Assembly: GCF_018314255.1 (NCBI RefSeq)
Contig: NZ_CP073066.1
Coordinates: 2,170,001-2,234,000 of the forward strand
Reading direction: 5' to 3'
DNA from: Lentilactobacillus buchneri
GTDB taxonomy: Bacteria > Bacillota > Bacilli > Lactobacillales > Lactobacillaceae
DNA: 64,000 bases
Below are positions 1 to 12,776 of this stretch, in pieces. Each line of letters starts with the position of its first letter. Position 1 is the first letter of the stretch. The position numbers and the translations under genes are program-made. The notes under the pieces are model-generated. The model was given only the letters and a program-made list of their open reading frames with translations. It did not search any database and was not told where the DNA came from.

Positions 1-383
1 ATGTGGGCGCCAAACAAACCCCTAAAGCCCCTGGGATGAAGTACAAGCACTATGCCCCCAATGCTCAGGTCTACATTGTCGATCCTGATGATGATTGGCA
101 CGATGTGGTCGCCTGGATCAAGCAGCACCCGCAGCCAATTGGGGTGATGGCCTTTGATGACATCATCAAGACGATTAATTGGCCGGATAATGTCGATGTG
201 ATTTCACTTGGCAACGACGCCCGCACAGCAGCTCATGACCTGTTTGCCGAATTACGGGATTTTGATAACCACCCTGCCTATAAAATTATTTTTACCCAAG
301 GAATTGATCCAAAGGGAATTGGTGAGGCTTACATGAATCGTTTGAATAAATCAGCTGGGCAAATGCATTTCAAGCAGTTATAA
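1..383 (+). CDS. L-threonylcarbamoyladenylate synthase (Sua5/YwlC), C-terminal part
   Basis: This is the 3' part of a gene that enters from the left edge; the reading frame is open from the first bases. The visible 126 residues are the Sua5 C-terminal domain, introduced by the linker motif PGMKYKHYAP that follows the YrdC domain in this family. The full enzyme makes threonylcarbamoyl-AMP from threonine, bicarbonate and ATP for the t6A37 modification of ANN-decoding tRNAs. The catalytic YrdC domain lies outside the window, so activity cannot be judged. It ends 36 bases before glyA, with no terminator seen between, so the two may be co-transcribed. Placement next to glyA and upp is usual in Firmicutes. 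Confidence 0.88.
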   Translation, partial: VGAKQTPKAPGMKYKHYAPNAQVYIVDPDDDWHDVVAWIKQHPQPIGVMAFDDIIKTINWPDNVDVISLGNDARTAAHDLFAELRDFDNHPAYKIIFTQGIDPKGIGEAYMNRLNKSAGQMHFKQL

Positions 384-419
384 TTTATTTGTACCAAATA
401 AATTAGTGAGGTGTTGCAG

Positions 420-1661
420 TTGAACTACGATTATAAACAGCAGGATCCAGAACTTTGGGATGCCATTGCCAACGAAGAGAACCGTCAGGAGCATAATATC
501 GAACTGATCGCGTCTGAAAATATCGTATCAAACGCTGTTCGTGCCGCTCAGGGTTCCGTACTGACCAACAAGTACGCTGAAGGATACCCGGGCCGGAGAT
601 ATTATGGCGGCTGTGAGTACATTGATGTTGTTGAACAATTGGCGATTGACCGTGCCAAAGAATTATTTGGTGCCGAATATGCCAACGTGCAGCCTCACTC
701 AGGTTCACAAGCGAACCAAGAGGTTTATGCCGCATTCCTAAAGCCCGGTGATCGGATTTTAGGGATGGGATTAGACGCCGGCGGCCATTTGAGCCACGGT
801 GCCAAAGTCAGCTTTTCAGGCAAGCTCTACGACTCTTTCTCGTATGGTCTTGATCCAAAGACCCAATTGATCGATTACGATGAAGTTGCCAGAATTGCCC
901 AAATCGTTCAACCAAAACTGATCATTGCCGGAGCCTCCGCATACAGTCGAATCATTGACTGGCAGAAGTTCCGGGATATTGCCGATTCTGTTGGCGCTTA
1001 TCTGATGGTTGACATGGCCCACATTGCCGGTTTGGTTGCAGTTGGCTTGCATCCAAGTCCAGTTCCGGTTGCAGACGTTGTCACCACGACGACTCATAAG
1101 ACGTTGCGGGGACCTCGCGGCGGCTTGATTTTGGCCAAAGAAAAGTATGCCAAGAAGCTGAACTCAGCTGTTTTCCCTGGCAGCCAGGGTGGTCCTTTGG
1201 AACACGTAATTGCCGGAAAAGCGGCGGCCTTTTATGAAGACTTACAGCCGGCATTCAAAGAATACGGCGAGCAGATCATTAAAAATGCCAAAGCAATGGC
1301 CGACGTATTCCAGAATTCCAAGTCAGTCTCCGTTCTTACCGGTGGAACTGACAATCATTTAATGACGCTTAATTTAACGCAGACCTCATTGAATGGTAAA
1401 GAGCTGCAAAACCTGCTGGATACTGTTCACATCACCACTAATAAAGAGTCGATTCCAAATGACCCATTGCCACCTTCGAAGACCAGCGGGTTGCGGTTGG
1501 GAACGCCAGCCATTACCACCCGAGGCTTCAAGGAAGACGATGCCAAAGCGGTTGCCAATTTGATTTTACAAGTGATTGACAAACCAAATGATGACCAAAA
1601 CTTAAAGGATGTCGCTGCCAAAGTTGAACAATTAACTGCAGCTCACCCAATTAATCAATAA
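420..1661 (+). CDS. glyA: Serine hydroxymethyltransferase
   Basis: A PLP enzyme of the cytoplasm that interconverts serine plus tetrahydrofolate with glycine plus 5,10-methylene-THF, the main source of one-carbon units. The 413-residue length matches the family. The PLP-lysine motif [14 protein letters not shown] is seen with Lys near residue 227, along with the N-terminal [11 protein letters not shown] block and the glycine-rich GGHLSHG stretch. I take the TTG at 420 as start: it gives the family-typical N-terminus [13 protein letters not shown] and has GAGGTG six bases upstream. An in-frame GTG at 411 is part of that SD sequence. A strong terminator follows directly. Confidence 0.95.
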   Translation: MNYDYKQQDPELWDAIANEENRQEHNIELIASENIVSNAVRAAQGSVLTNKYAEGYPGRRYYGGCEYIDVVEQLAIDRAKELFGAEYANVQPHSGSQANQEVYAAFLKPGDRILGMGLDAGGHLSHGAKVSFSGKLYDSFSYGLDPKTQLIDYDEVARIAQIVQPKLIIAGASAYSRIIDWQKFRDIADSVGAYLMVDMAHIAGLVAVGLHPSPVPVADVVTTTTHKTLRGPRGGLILAKEKYAKKLNSAVFPGSQGGPLEHVIAGKAAAFYEDLQPAFKEYGEQIIKNAKAMADVFQNSKSVSVLTGGTDNHLMTLNLTQTSLNGKELQNLLDTVHITTNKESIPNDPLPPSKTSGLRLGTPAITTRGFKEDDAKAVANLILQVIDKPNDDQNLKDVAAKVEQLTAAHPINQ

Positions 1662-1669
1662 TTTTGACT

Positions 1670-1702
1670 GGCTTGAAACTAATTGTGGTTTCAAGCCTTT
1701 TT
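1670..1702 (+). terminator. Rho-independent terminator after glyA
   Basis: A 10-bp perfect stem (GGCTTGAAAC with GTTTCAAGCC) around an 8-base loop is followed by five T residues. It ends the glyA transcript. Confidence 0.9.
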
Positions 1703-1726
1703 GTATACTTTCCGATCGCGTATATG

Positions 1727-1735
1727 TGATACAAT
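1727..1735 (+). promoter_or_regulatory. Extended -10 promoter of upp
   Basis: TG-A-TACAAT is an extended -10 element. No good -35 is seen 17 bases upstream, which is common with extended -10 promoters. It lies 33 bases before the upp start codon and after the glyA terminator. Confidence 0.65.
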
Positions 1736-1767
1736 TATTTCGGAATACAAAAAGGAGTTGGAAAATA

Positions 1768-2397
1768 ATGGGTAAGTTTCAAGTTATGGATCATCCGTTG
1801 ATTCAACACAAGCTGTCAATGATTAGGGACAAGAATTGCGGGACTAAAGAGTTTCGGGAAATCGTCAACGAAATTGCCACTTTAATGGCTTTTGAAGTTT
1901 CACGGGATATGCCTTTGGAAGATGTTGATATTGAGACACCAGAGGGGATTGCGCATGCGAAGCAGATTTCCGGTAAAAAGGTCGCCATCGTACCAATCTT
2001 ACGGGCAGGTATCGGAATGGTTGATGGGATGCTTGATTTGATTCCAGCAGCCAAAGTTGGTCATATCGGTATGTATCGTGACGAAAAGACCCTCGAACCT
2101 CACGAATATTTTGTAAAGCTGCCATCAGACATTGGCCAGCGGCAGATTTTTGTCGTTGATCCAATGCTTGCAACTGGTGGTTCATCAATCATGGCGATTG
2201 ATGCCTTGAAGAAGCGCGGCGCATCCAACATCAAGTTCGTTTGCTTAGTAGCTGCTCCGGAAGGGGTCAAAGCACTTCAAAAGGCTCATCCTGATGTGGA
2301 TATCTATACTGCTGCACTTGATGAAAAATTAAATGATAAGGGCTACATTGTTCCTGGACTCGGTGACGCTGGTGACCGTTTGTTTGGAACCAAATAA
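1768..2397 (+). CDS. upp: Uracil phosphoribosyltransferase
   Basis: Pyrimidine salvage enzyme that converts uracil and PRPP to UMP in the cytoplasm. At 209 residues it has the normal family length. The PRPP-binding motif [12 protein letters not shown] lies near residues 128-140, and the C-terminal uracil-binding block [16 protein letters not shown] is intact. The ATG at 1768 is chosen because AAAGGAG ends 10 bases upstream and [15 protein letters not shown] is the typical start; upstream in-frame codons have no SD. The gene is monocistronic, flanked by its own promoter and terminator, and is commonly located between glyA and the atp operon in lactobacilli. Confidence 0.96.
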   Translation: MGKFQVMDHPLIQHKLSMIRDKNCGTKEFREIVNEIATLMAFEVSRDMPLEDVDIETPEGIAHAKQISGKKVAIVPILRAGIGMVDGMLDLIPAAKVGHIGMYRDEKTLEPHEYFVKLPSDIGQRQIFVVDPMLATGGSSIMAIDALKKRGASNIKFVCLVAAPEGVKALQKAHPDVDIYTAALDEKLNDKGYIVPGLGDAGDRLFGTK

Positions 2398-2403
2398 TTG
2401 ATT

Positions 2404-2443
2404 GAAGCTGAGACAAAATGAAAATTTTGTCGTCAGCTTTTTA
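2404..2443 (+). terminator. Rho-independent terminator after upp
   Basis: AAGCTGA-ACAAAAT pairs with ATTTTGT-TCAGCTT around a GAAA loop, with small internal mismatches, followed by a T-rich run. Confidence 0.85.
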
Positions 2444-2572
2444 TTTTATTTACAAAAGGATTCTGGCTTTGATAGCCAACGAATTAAGTCTAATCAAAGA
2501 CCCTTGGGTGACATTCGTTGTGCATGCCGTTGAACACTACTGCTCACGCGAAGTTTCCCTGTCAAGATTGTT

Positions 2573-2601
2573 TTGAATTTTGTAATAAATGGTGGTATGA
2601 T
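2573..2601 (+). promoter_or_regulatory. Promoter of the ATP synthase operon
   Basis: TTGAAT and TATGAT are separated by exactly 17 bases. It is the best sigma-A type promoter in the 333-base gap between upp and atpB and would give a leader of about 120 bases. The rest of the gap (2444-2572) holds no recognisable gene. Confidence 0.7.
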
Positions 2602-2613
2602 TTCAATTGTATT

Positions 2614-2633
2614 TGAACACGGGTCTGTGTTCA
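2614..2633 (+). other. Hairpin in the atp operon leader
   Basis: TGAACAC and GTGTTCA form a perfect 7-bp inverted repeat with a 6-base spacer, just after the predicted transcription start. No T-run follows, so it is not a terminator; it may stabilise the mRNA or bind a protein. Function unknown. Confidence 0.45.
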
Positions 2634-2730
2634 GTACCATCGCAATGTTTCACTTTGGTATTACTGTCTTCTGGACCAAAACCAGATTGATTTGCATGCG
2701 TGATTATGTGGAGGAAAGAGGTGAGATTTT

Positions 2731-3441
2731 GTGGGAGAAGCTGCTTCTACTTTTGAATTCTTAGGACTGACGTTTAACGTTGGTAATTTAATTTCGATAT
2801 TACTGGCTGCTTGTGTGGTTTTTGTTCTGGTGTATGCTTTATCAAGGCACTTGACAATCAAACCGGGCAAGGCACAAAACGTTTTAGAATATGCGGTGGA
2901 CTTTACCAATGGTATTGTCCGAAGCTCGATTTCCGGTGAAACAAGTAGAACACTAGGTTTATGGGGCTTTACTCTGTTTATGTTCATCATTATTGCGAAT
3001 TTGCAGGGACTCTTCTTGCATATCGACATTTCTGGTGTAACATATGTCAAAAGTCCAACTTCTGATCCGGTTGTTACTATGACTCTGGCTCTGATGACTC
3101 TAACGCTTGCACAATTCCTTGGAATTCGGCAGTTAGGTTACAAGGGACATTTTCAGAATTATTTAAAGCCATTCGTATTTTTCCTGCCAATTAACTTATT
3201 CGAAGAGTTTACTAATTTCTTAACGTTGGGATTGCGACTATTTGGGAACATCCTTTCAGGTGAAATGCTTCTTGGAATAATCCTTGGCATGTCGCATGGT
3301 GGAGCAGTTATGTGGGTCGTTTCATTCATTCTTGAATTGGCCTGGACAGGTTTCTCAGTCTTTATCGGATGTATCCAAGCCTATGTTTTTGTGACATTAT
3401 CATCCGTATACATTTCACGAAAGCTCGAGCTTGAAGATTAG
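2731..3441 (+). CDS. atpB: F1Fo ATP synthase subunit a
   Basis: Integral membrane subunit that forms the proton half-channels of Fo next to the c-ring. The protein has 236 residues, with several hydrophobic segments. The essential arginine is seen at residue 169 in the helix LTLGLRLFGNILSGE. The start is GTG, preceded by a strong GAGGTGAG. It is the first gene of the operon; no atpI gene precedes it. In fermenting lactobacilli this enzyme mostly works as an ATP-driven proton pump for pH homeostasis. Confidence 0.96.
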   Translation: MGEAASTFEFLGLTFNVGNLISILLAACVVFVLVYALSRHLTIKPGKAQNVLEYAVDFTNGIVRSSISGETSRTLGLWGFTLFMFIIIANLQGLFLHIDISGVTYVKSPTSDPVVTMTLALMTLTLAQFLGIRQLGYKGHFQNYLKPFVFFLPINLFEEFTNFLTLGLRLFGNILSGEMLLGIILGMSHGGAVMWVVSFILELAWTGFSVFIGCIQAYVFVTLSSVYISRKLELED

Positions 3442-3465
3442 CAAAAATATTTTTGGAGACTATAA

Positions 3466-3693
<228 letters not shown>

Positions 3694-3735
3694 TAACCGG
3701 TTTAGTCAAATACACAAAGAAGGAGGTGCCAATTG

Positions 3736-4245
3736 ATGTTTTCATATTCAGTAGTTGGAGCTCAGCTTTATGTTGGTGATATGCTGTTTGTCATGATCAC
3801 ATTTCTTGTTTTAATGTGGTTGGTCAAGATCGTTGCATGGAAGCCAATTACGAAGATGATGCAAGACCGTTCAGACAAGATTGTTAATGATATTGATTCT
3901 GCCAAGGAATCACGGACTAAAGCAGCTGAACTTGCTCAAAAACGTCAGGCTGAATTAGACAAAACGCGTGATGACGCAAATACCATTATTAACACTGCCA
4001 AACAGAATGGACAAAGACAACAAGAACAGATTGTTGAAGATGCTAGAAATGAAGCATCGAATCTTAAGAGTTCTGCTGAAAAGGACATTGAACAAGAGCG
4101 ACAAGAAGCTTTGGCTAATTCTCGAAAAGATGTGGCAAGTCTTTCTGTTGAAATTGCATCCAAGATTATTTCAAAAGAATTAAACGAAGATGATCAAAAA
4201 GGACTTGTTGACTCTTATATTGAAGGGTTGGGTAAGCAGAAATGA
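3736..4245 (+). CDS. atpF: F1Fo ATP synthase subunit b
   Basis: Peripheral stalk subunit: one N-terminal membrane helix (about residues 10-32) followed by a long charged alpha-helical region that dimerises and contacts delta and alpha. Length 169 residues. I use the ATG at 3736, seven bases after AGGAGGTG; the TTG three bases earlier is too close to the SD. The stop overlaps the start of atpH by four bases (ATGA), implying translational coupling. Confidence 0.94.
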   Translation: MFSYSVVGAQLYVGDMLFVMITFLVLMWLVKIVAWKPITKMMQDRSDKIVNDIDSAKESRTKAAELAQKRQAELDKTRDDANTIINTAKQNGQRQQEQIVEDARNEASNLKSSAEKDIEQERQEALANSRKDVASLSVEIASKIISKELNEDDQKGLVDSYIEGLGKQK

Positions 4246-4784
4246 CATTAGATGATATGAGCGCTTCAAAAAAATACGCAAAAGCCATGTTTGAAGTTCT
4301 GAGTGATTCTAATGAACTTGAATCTGGTTACGCTGATTTGCTTGAATTACGTAAAATTTTTGCTGCTAATCCAAGGTTGATTGAAATTCTCGATGATATT
4401 CGAGTTTCAGATGACGAGAAAAAGTCTCTGCTGGCTCCTATCACCCAAAATGCATCAGACTTTATTAATAACTTTTTAAAGGTTGTTGCCAGCTATCGCC
4501 GTTTCCCACAGGTTCTGAGCATTATTGATCAGTTCCAAAAGGTTTACGAAGATGACAAGAAGATTGTCCGGGCGCAAGTTGTTTCGGCAACGCCGCTTGA
4601 TGACGATCAGCTTGATCGTTTGGCAAAAGCGTTTGAGAAGCGGGTAGGTGCGGTTAAAGCCATTTTTGATACCAAAGTTGATAAATCACTCATCGGCGGG
4701 ATCGTGATTCGATCATCCGATGTGATTATCGATGGAAGTGTTCAAACTCGCATTAATAAAGTTAAAGAATTATTGTTGAATTAA
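4242..4784 (+). CDS. atpH: F1Fo ATP synthase subunit delta
   Basis: Soluble subunit that joins the peripheral stalk to the top of F1. Length 180 residues, matching the OSCP/delta family, with the conserved C-terminal block SLIGGIVIRSSDVIIDGSV. The ATG at 4242 overlaps the atpF stop; a second in-frame ATG at 4257 gives MSASKKYAKAMFE and remains possible because the SD before 4242 is weak. Confidence 0.93.
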   Translation: MTLDDMSASKKYAKAMFEVLSDSNELESGYADLLELRKIFAANPRLIEILDDIRVSDDEKKSLLAPITQNASDFINNFLKVVASYRRFPQVLSIIDQFQKVYEDDKKIVRAQVVSATPLDDDQLDRLAKAFEKRVGAVKAIFDTKVDKSLIGGIVIRSSDVIIDGSVQTRINKVKELLLN

Positions 4785-6368
<1,584 letters not shown>

Positions 6369-6389
6369 TTTTAAGGAGGGTGAGATTAC

Positions 6390-7301
6390 ATGGGTGCTTC
6401 GCTAAACGATGTTAAACATCGGATTACTTCTACTAAGAAGACGCGACAAATTACCAATGCCATGGAAATGGTTTCTCAGGCAAAACTGAACCAGATCCAA
6501 AAGCATACGGTTAGTTATGCGGAATATGCAAGCCAAATCAAATCTGTTGTATTGCATTTAGCCCAATCTCACATTTTAGATGGGCTAAACAAATCCTCAG
6601 GTCATTCAGCTGATCAAGATCAATCTAAGACTAAGAGAAGCGCATATTTAATTATCACCTCTGATCGTGGGATGGTTGGTAGTTATAATAGTAACGTTAT
6701 CCGTGAAGCCAATGAGTTTATTGAGAAGCATTCGGGATCGAATGATTATCAAATTCTCGCTGTTGGTGGAACCGGATCCGACTTTTATAAGAAACGCGGC
6801 GACAATGTTTCTTATGAATACCGGGGCGTTAGCGATGTGCCAACCTTTAACGAAGTTCGTCAAATCGTCAAGATGGTGACATCAATGTACGATAAAGGTC
6901 AATTCGATGAATTGTACGTTTGTTACGAGCATTTCGTTAACCGTCTTATTTCCCGTTTCAGAGCTGAGAAGATGCTGCCAATCGATGATGAAGCCATTGC
7001 GTCAGCTGCCAGCCAGGACATTGAAGTTAAGCCGATGAGTGCTGAATACGATGTTGAGCCTTCTGAAAAAGAAGTCTTGGATGTTGTATTACCACAGTAT
7101 TCTGAAAGCTTGGTTTATGGGGCAATCCTTGATGCCAAGACTTCAGAACATGCTTCAAGTTCGACTGCAATGAAGTCGGCATCTGATAATGCTGACGATT
7201 TGATTTCCTCATTGGAATTGCAGTATAACCGTGCTCGACAGGCTGCCATTACCACTGAAATTACTGAAATTACTGGTGGTCAAGAGGCTCTTAGTCACTA
7301 G
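6390..7301 (+). CDS. atpG: F1Fo ATP synthase subunit gamma
   Basis: Central rotor shaft linking the c-ring to the beta subunits. 303 residues with the conserved N-terminal helix ([19 protein letters not shown]) and C-terminal helix ([17 protein letters not shown]) that form the coiled-coil axle. AAGGAGGGTGAG precedes the ATG. It sits between alpha and beta as in all bacterial atp operons. Confidence 0.97.
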   Translation: MGASLNDVKHRITSTKKTRQITNAMEMVSQAKLNQIQKHTVSYAEYASQIKSVVLHLAQSHILDGLNKSSGHSADQDQSKTKRSAYLIITSDRGMVGSYNSNVIREANEFIEKHSGSNDYQILAVGGTGSDFYKKRGDNVSYEYRGVSDVPTFNEVRQIVKMVTSMYDKGQFDELYVCYEHFVNRLISRFRAEKMLPIDDEAIASAASQDIEVKPMSAEYDVEPSEKEVLDVVLPQYSESLVYGAILDAKTSEHASSSTAMKSASDNADDLISSLELQYNRARQAAITTEITEITGGQEALSH

Positions 7302-7311
7302 AAAGATTTGA

Positions 7312-8766
<1,455 letters not shown>

Positions 8767-8779
8767 GGAGGGATTCTAA

Positions 8780-9196
8780 TTGGCTGATAATTCAGTTATT
8801 ACCGTTAGTATCGTTACTCCCGATGGAAAAGTTTACGAGCATACTGCTAGTATGATAGTTGTTTCAACTCAGTCGGGACAACTAGGAATTATGGCTAATC
8901 ACGTTCCGATTATTGCAACACTTGACGTTGATGAAACGCGAGTTAAATACGACGACAAGGAAGACGATATTGCTGTCAACGGTGGCTTTATCGAATTCTC
9001 AAACAACGTTGCGACAATTGTGGCTGATAGTGCCGAAACTCAAAATGATATTGATATTGCCCGTGCTGAAAAAGCAAAGAAGAACGCGCAACAAAGAATT
9101 GCCGAAGCCCGTCAACGACAGGATAAGGCCGCTCTTGATCGTGCTCAAGTTGCTCTTCGCCGTGCAATTAACCGAATCAACGTTGCCGGGAAATAA
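8780..9196 (+). CDS. atpC: F1Fo ATP synthase subunit epsilon
   Basis: Rotor foot and inhibitory subunit. 138 residues: N-terminal beta-sandwich (conserved LGIMANHVPIIATL) followed by two C-terminal helices rich in Ala, Arg and Lys. The TTG start has AAGGAGGG seven bases upstream. Last gene of the operon; a terminator follows at 9242. Confidence 0.95.
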   Translation: MADNSVITVSIVTPDGKVYEHTASMIVVSTQSGQLGIMANHVPIIATLDVDETRVKYDDKEDDIAVNGGFIEFSNNVATIVADSAETQNDIDIARAEKAKKNAQQRIAEARQRQDKAALDRAQVALRRAINRINVAGK

Positions 9197-9241
9197 CCGT
9201 TATTTCTGATTGCGGTTTCCGGAAACTGAATATGGTACTTC

Positions 9242-9275
9242 AAAAGCTGCGCCCATTTGGGTAGCAGCTTTTTTG
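9242..9275 (+). terminator. Terminator of the atp operon
   Basis: AAAAGCTGC pairs with GCAGCTTTT, the stem extended by CCC/GGG around an ATTT loop, followed by T residues. The remainder of the 323-base gap to the next gene contains the promoter at 9294 and about 200 bases of leader in which I see nothing else. Confidence 0.88.
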
Positions 9276-9293
9276 GTTAGTCGGAGTTAATCC

Positions 9294-9322
9294 TTGAAAT
9301 TACCGGTGAATCAGGTTAGAAT
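9294..9322 (+). promoter_or_regulatory. Promoter upstream of the DUF1146 gene and murA
   Basis: TTGAAA and TAGAAT are spaced by 17 bases. It would give an unusually long leader (about 190 bases) before the first start codon at 9520. Confidence 0.55.
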
Positions 9323-9519
9323 TCCTTTATCGTGATTTGTGAATGATGTATTTATGTTTGCGTTTTTCTCCAGTTTGGTCGGAATCATATACAGTCATTG
9401 TTATCCGAATGTGCCGATTAGATAGCAATTCTGCTTATATTTTTGTAAAAGAAACCGAAAAGGTAAGACAAGTTCGCGTCTTTATGATATAGTTGTCTGT
9501 GAATTGGGGGAAGACTCAA

Positions 9520-9750
9520 ATGAATACGATTGGCATTCAAGCGCTGATTACATTGATTACATACATTTTGTTTATCGCTATGGCGTTTTGGACAGTTCAA
9601 GAAATCCACATCGAGCGTTATATCCCATTGAGGGCAATGCCGGGGAAATTACTGATCGTGCTCGTTTCAATTGCGATTGGGTACGCATGCAGTTCATTTT
9701 TCCTCTCTGTAATATTTAACATTCAGAATTTGATGTATCTAATTAAGTGA
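9520..9750 (+). CDS. DUF1146 family small membrane protein (YwzB-like)
   Basis: A 76-residue protein with two hydrophobic segments (about residues 8-28 and 42-66) separated by a short charged loop containing ERYIPLR, recognisable as the DUF1146/YwzB family. Such genes lie between atpC and murA in many Bacilli. No biochemical function is known to me. Start ATG 9520 is chosen because GGGGGA lies eight bases upstream. The gene ends only 16 bases before murA, so the pair is probably co-transcribed. Confidence 0.78.
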   Translation: MNTIGIQALITLITYILFIAMAFWTVQEIHIERYIPLRAMPGKLLIVLVSIAIGYACSSFFLSVIFNIQNLMYLIK

Positions 9751-9766
9751 TGTAGGAGGCGTTCTT

Positions 9767-11077
9767 GTGGAAAAAATTATTGTACATGGTGGTAAGCCAC
9801 TTCGAGGGAAAGTACATATTGATGGGGCCAAGAATGCCGTTTTACCAATCCAAGCTGCAACTATTTTAGCCGGTGAGGGAAAGACGGTTATCTCAAATGT
9901 GCCATTGTTGTCTGATGTGTATACCATGAATAAAGTGTTGCGGTTCTTAAATGTGAAGGTTGATTTTGATGAAGCCAATAACGAAATTACGTTTGATGCT
10001 TCAAAAGATATCTCCAGTGAAGCACCTTTTGAGTATGTCTCAAAGATGCGTGCCTCAATTGTTGTCATGGGGCCGCTTTTGGCTCGACTCGGGCACGCAA
10101 AGGTTGCTTTACCCGGTGGGTGCGCAATTGGGTCACGACCGATTGATCTGCATTTAAAAGGATTTGAAGCTTTAGGTGCTCGGATCGAACAGCATGACGG
10201 CTACGTTGAAGCTTACGCCCCGGATGGCCTTACCGGCGCTGAAATCTATCTGGATTTTCCAAGCGTTGGTGCCACTCAAAACATTATGATGGCTGCAACA
10301 TTAGCTAAGGGCAAAACAGTCATTCAGAATGCTGCCCGCGAGCCGGAAATTGTTGATTTGGCTAACGTTTTAAACAAGATGGGGGCCAAAGTTGTCGGCG
10401 CCGGAACCGAACAGATTCGCGTGGAAGGGGTTCCTGAACTTCATGGGACCGATCACGCGGTGGTTCAAGATCGAATTGAAGCCGGAACATTCATGATCGC
10501 TGCTGCGGTTACCCGTGGTAACGTGATGATTGATGGTGCTATTCCCGAGCATAACAAACCACTGATTCTCAAAATGCGCGAGATGGGCGTTACCATCAAC
10601 GAAAGCGATGATGGCATTCAAGTCATCGGCCACGATAATCTCAAACCGGTTGACGTTAAGACAATGCCGCATCCCGGCTTTCCAACCGACATGCAGCCGC
10701 AAATGACCATTTTACAGTTGACGGCCAATGGCAGCAGCTCAATGACTGAAACCGTTTTCGAAAATCGTTTCATGCACATGGAAGAGCTGCGCCGGATGAA
10801 TGCTCAATATACGATCTCCGGTCGAACAGTCATCATGGATGGCCCAACTGATTTTAATGGCGCCGAAGTTGCGGCCACCGATCTGCGGGCCGCCGCATCC
10901 TTGGTGATTGCCGGCTTGGCCGCTAGTGGCTATACCACCGTTACCAACTTACAGTACCTGGATCGTGGTTACCACGATTTCCACAAGAAGCTCGCTAATT
11001 TAGGTGCTGAAATTAAAAGAGTCAACGTTGAAGACGACTCAATCGTCTTGAATCAATCGCTCAAGAATCGTTCATAA
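9767..11077 (+). CDS. murA: UDP-N-acetylglucosamine 1-carboxyvinyltransferase
   Basis: First committed step of peptidoglycan synthesis: transfers enolpyruvate from PEP to UDP-GlcNAc in the cytoplasm. 436 residues, one EPSP-synthase-like fold. The catalytic cysteine is Cys119 in [11 protein letters not shown]; its presence predicts normal fosfomycin sensitivity of the enzyme. The KNAVLPI block at about residues 22-28 is present. GTG start with TAGGAGGC upstream. Firmicutes often have two MurA paralogues; this is the one near atp/mbl (MurAA type). Confidence 0.95.
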   Translation: MEKIIVHGGKPLRGKVHIDGAKNAVLPIQAATILAGEGKTVISNVPLLSDVYTMNKVLRFLNVKVDFDEANNEITFDASKDISSEAPFEYVSKMRASIVVMGPLLARLGHAKVALPGGCAIGSRPIDLHLKGFEALGARIEQHDGYVEAYAPDGLTGAEIYLDFPSVGATQNIMMAATLAKGKTVIQNAAREPEIVDLANVLNKMGAKVVGAGTEQIRVEGVPELHGTDHAVVQDRIEAGTFMIAAAVTRGNVMIDGAIPEHNKPLILKMREMGVTINESDDGIQVIGHDNLKPVDVKTMPHPGFPTDMQPQMTILQLTANGSSSMTETVFENRFMHMEELRRMNAQYTISGRTVIMDGPTDFNGAEVAATDLRAAASLVIAGLAASGYTTVTNLQYLDRGYHDFHKKLANLGAEIKRVNVEDDSIVLNQSLKNRS

Positions 11078-11083
11078 TTTTTC

Positions 11084-11118
11084 GGGGTTGGGATCGTTAC
11101 TTGATCTCAACCCTTTAT
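11084..11118 (+). terminator. Terminator after murA
   Basis: GGTTGGGATC pairs with GATCTCAACC (one internal G/T wobble) around a 7-base loop and is followed by a short, imperfect T-run (TTTATTG). Confidence 0.75.
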
Positions 11119-11132
11119 TGTTTGGAGACTTA

Positions 11133-11161
11133 TTAGAAACGCAAACTTTATGTGGTATAAT
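11133..11161 (+). promoter_or_regulatory. Promoter of the mbl-rodA operon
   Basis: TTAGAA, 17 bases, then TATAAT preceded by TG-G (extended -10). Lies after the murA terminator and 42 bases before the mbl start codon. Confidence 0.8.
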
Positions 11162-11202
11162 TATTTTTTGAGATTAAAGTTTTTCAGGAGGAACCTACAC
11201 AG

Positions 11203-12213
11203 ATGGCAAAAGACATTGGAATTGATTTAGGAACTGCCAACGTACTCATTTACGTTGCCGGGAAGGGAATTGTATTGAACGAACCATCAGTTGTCGCAGT
11301 CGATACTCGGACTGGTAAAGTCTTGGCAGTTGGCTCCGAAGCCTATCGGATGGTTGGTCGGACGCCAAGTAACATTCGTGCGATCCGCCCATTAAAAGAC
11401 GGCGTTATTTCTGATTTTGATATTACTGAAGAAATGCTGACATATTTCATTAACAAATTGGATGTTAAAGGATTTATGTCCAAACCAAAAATTATGATCT
11501 GTGCACCAACCAACGTGACGGAAATTGAGCGGAATGCGATCATGCAGGCTGCTGAAAAGGCTGGTGGCGGACAAGTCTATCTGGAAGAAGAACCCAAGGT
11601 GGCCGCTGTTGGTGCTGGAATGGATATCTTCCAGCCTCGTGGTAACATGGTCATCGATATGGGTGGTGGAACCAGTGATATCGCCATCATTTCACTGGGC
11701 GATATTGTTGCCAGCAAATCCATTCGAGTTGCCGGTGATAAGATGAACACCGAGATTGCCAGCTATATCAAGCAAAAGCATAACCTGATTATTGGTGAGC
11801 ATACTGCTGAAAAGATTAAGATTGAAATTGGAACCGCTAAGAAAGACGATTCAGATGTTAAAACGTTGGAAGTTCGTGGTCGGGATGCCGTTTCCGGGAT
11901 GCCTCGGGCGGTTACGATTGATAGCAATGAGATCGCTGAAGCAATCAACGATACCGTTCAATTAATCATCAGTGGTGCCAAAGAAGTTCTCGAAGTGATT
12001 CCACCCGAATTGGCGTCTGACATCGTTGACCGTGGAATCATGCTGACCGGTGGTGGTGCCTTATTAAGAAACATCGATCAAGTAATTGCCGATGCGCTAA
12101 CAGTTCCCGTGATTATTTCCGAAAATCCTTTGGACAATGTTGCCAAGGGTGCCGGGATCCTTTTGGAGCACTATATTAAGAACCCTAAGTTGAAGGCAAA
12201 AGATCAAAAATAA
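11203..12213 (+). CDS. mbl: MreB-like actin homologue (Mbl)
   Basis: Bacterial actin that organises lateral wall synthesis beneath the membrane. 336 residues with the actin ATPase signatures [10 protein letters not shown] (phosphate 1), [12 protein letters not shown] (phosphate 2) and [13 protein letters not shown] (adenosine). Position directly after murA, as in Bacillus, supports Mbl rather than MreB; a second paralogue, mreB, is encoded at 43620 with mreCD. SD CAGGAGG precedes the ATG. Downstream yidD and rodA follow closely, making a cell-elongation operon. Confidence 0.9.
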   Translation: MAKDIGIDLGTANVLIYVAGKGIVLNEPSVVAVDTRTGKVLAVGSEAYRMVGRTPSNIRAIRPLKDGVISDFDITEEMLTYFINKLDVKGFMSKPKIMICAPTNVTEIERNAIMQAAEKAGGGQVYLEEEPKVAAVGAGMDIFQPRGNMVIDMGGGTSDIAIISLGDIVASKSIRVAGDKMNTEIASYIKQKHNLIIGEHTAEKIKIEIGTAKKDDSDVKTLEVRGRDAVSGMPRAVTIDSNEIAEAINDTVQLIISGAKEVLEVIPPELASDIVDRGIMLTGGGALLRNIDQVIADALTVPVIISENPLDNVAKGAGILLEHYIKNPKLKAKDQK

Positions 12214-12224
12214 CAGGAGTCAAA

Positions 12225-12500
12225 GTGAAAAACATTCTGATTAGTCTTGTTCATGGTTATCAGCGCTTTATTTCGCCCTTATTCCCGCCTACCTGCCGTT
12301 ATTATCCAACTTGCAGCAGTTATATGGTAACTGCCCTTAAAAAGCATGGTGCGTTCAAGGGGGCCGTTATGGGCATTGCCCGAATTCTGCGTTGCCATCC
12401 GTTTGTTAAGGGCGGCTATGATCCGGTTCCGGATCACTTTACCATTTTTCGGAATAAGGACGCACGCGATGAATACCGGAAATCCATGCACCTGAAATGA
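12225..12500 (+). CDS. yidD: Membrane protein insertion efficiency factor YidD
   Basis: Small membrane-associated protein (91 residues) that assists YidC-dependent insertion. The diagnostic cysteine-rich motif [14 protein letters not shown] is at residues 22-35, followed by the GGYDPVPD motif. GTG start with CAGGAGT upstream, 11 bases after mbl. Usually linked to yidC in Proteobacteria, but found near mbl/rodA in lactobacilli. Confidence 0.92.
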   Translation: MKNILISLVHGYQRFISPLFPPTCRYYPTCSSYMVTALKKHGAFKGAVMGIARILRCHPFVKGGYDPVPDHFTIFRNKDARDEYRKSMHLK

Positions 12501-12521
12501 TCTTTGAACAAGGAGAATATG

Positions 12522-12746
12522 ATGAGTAAAGCAAATAAAAGTATCAACGTTGAAATTAAAGATCGAACGGATCAAAATGGAGAATCGATCTCCGAATTAT
12601 TTATCGGCAAGAAATTGATTGGCTCAATTAAGCAGTTGAGCGAAACTAAATTTCAAGCAGTCAACACTCACGACGAAGCGTTTCATGTTAAAACCTTCGA
12701 TGAGGGTGTGACACAATTAATCAAAGATTTTCATCTTCACCATTAA
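12522..12746 (+). CDS. DUF2969 family protein
   Basis: A 74-residue soluble, basic protein that I place in DUF2969, a small family restricted to Lactobacillales and typically lying before rodA. No catalytic motif is visible and its function is not known. The ATG at 12522 has AAGGAG at an ideal distance (six bases); the ATG immediately before it (12519) is possible. It is 21 bases after yidD and 30 before rodA, thus within the elongation operon. Confidence 0.75.
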   Translation: MSKANKSINVEIKDRTDQNGESISELFIGKKLIGSIKQLSETKFQAVNTHDEAFHVKTFDEGVTQLIKDFHLHH

Positions 12747-12776
12747 TTTGGCGATCGAAAACGAGGAGGGTCTAAT

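Noticed and set aside
403..735. 110-codon open frame antisense to glyA
   Set aside because: It lies fully within the strongly conserved glyA gene on the other strand, has no SD or recognisable domain, and is a codon-bias shadow. The same applies to other long antisense frames, e.g. within ddl, folC and recA.
2573..2764. 63-codon plus-strand frame before atpB
   Set aside because: It begins in the -35 box of the likely atp promoter, covers the leader hairpin and SD, runs into atpB in another frame, and has no SD of its own.
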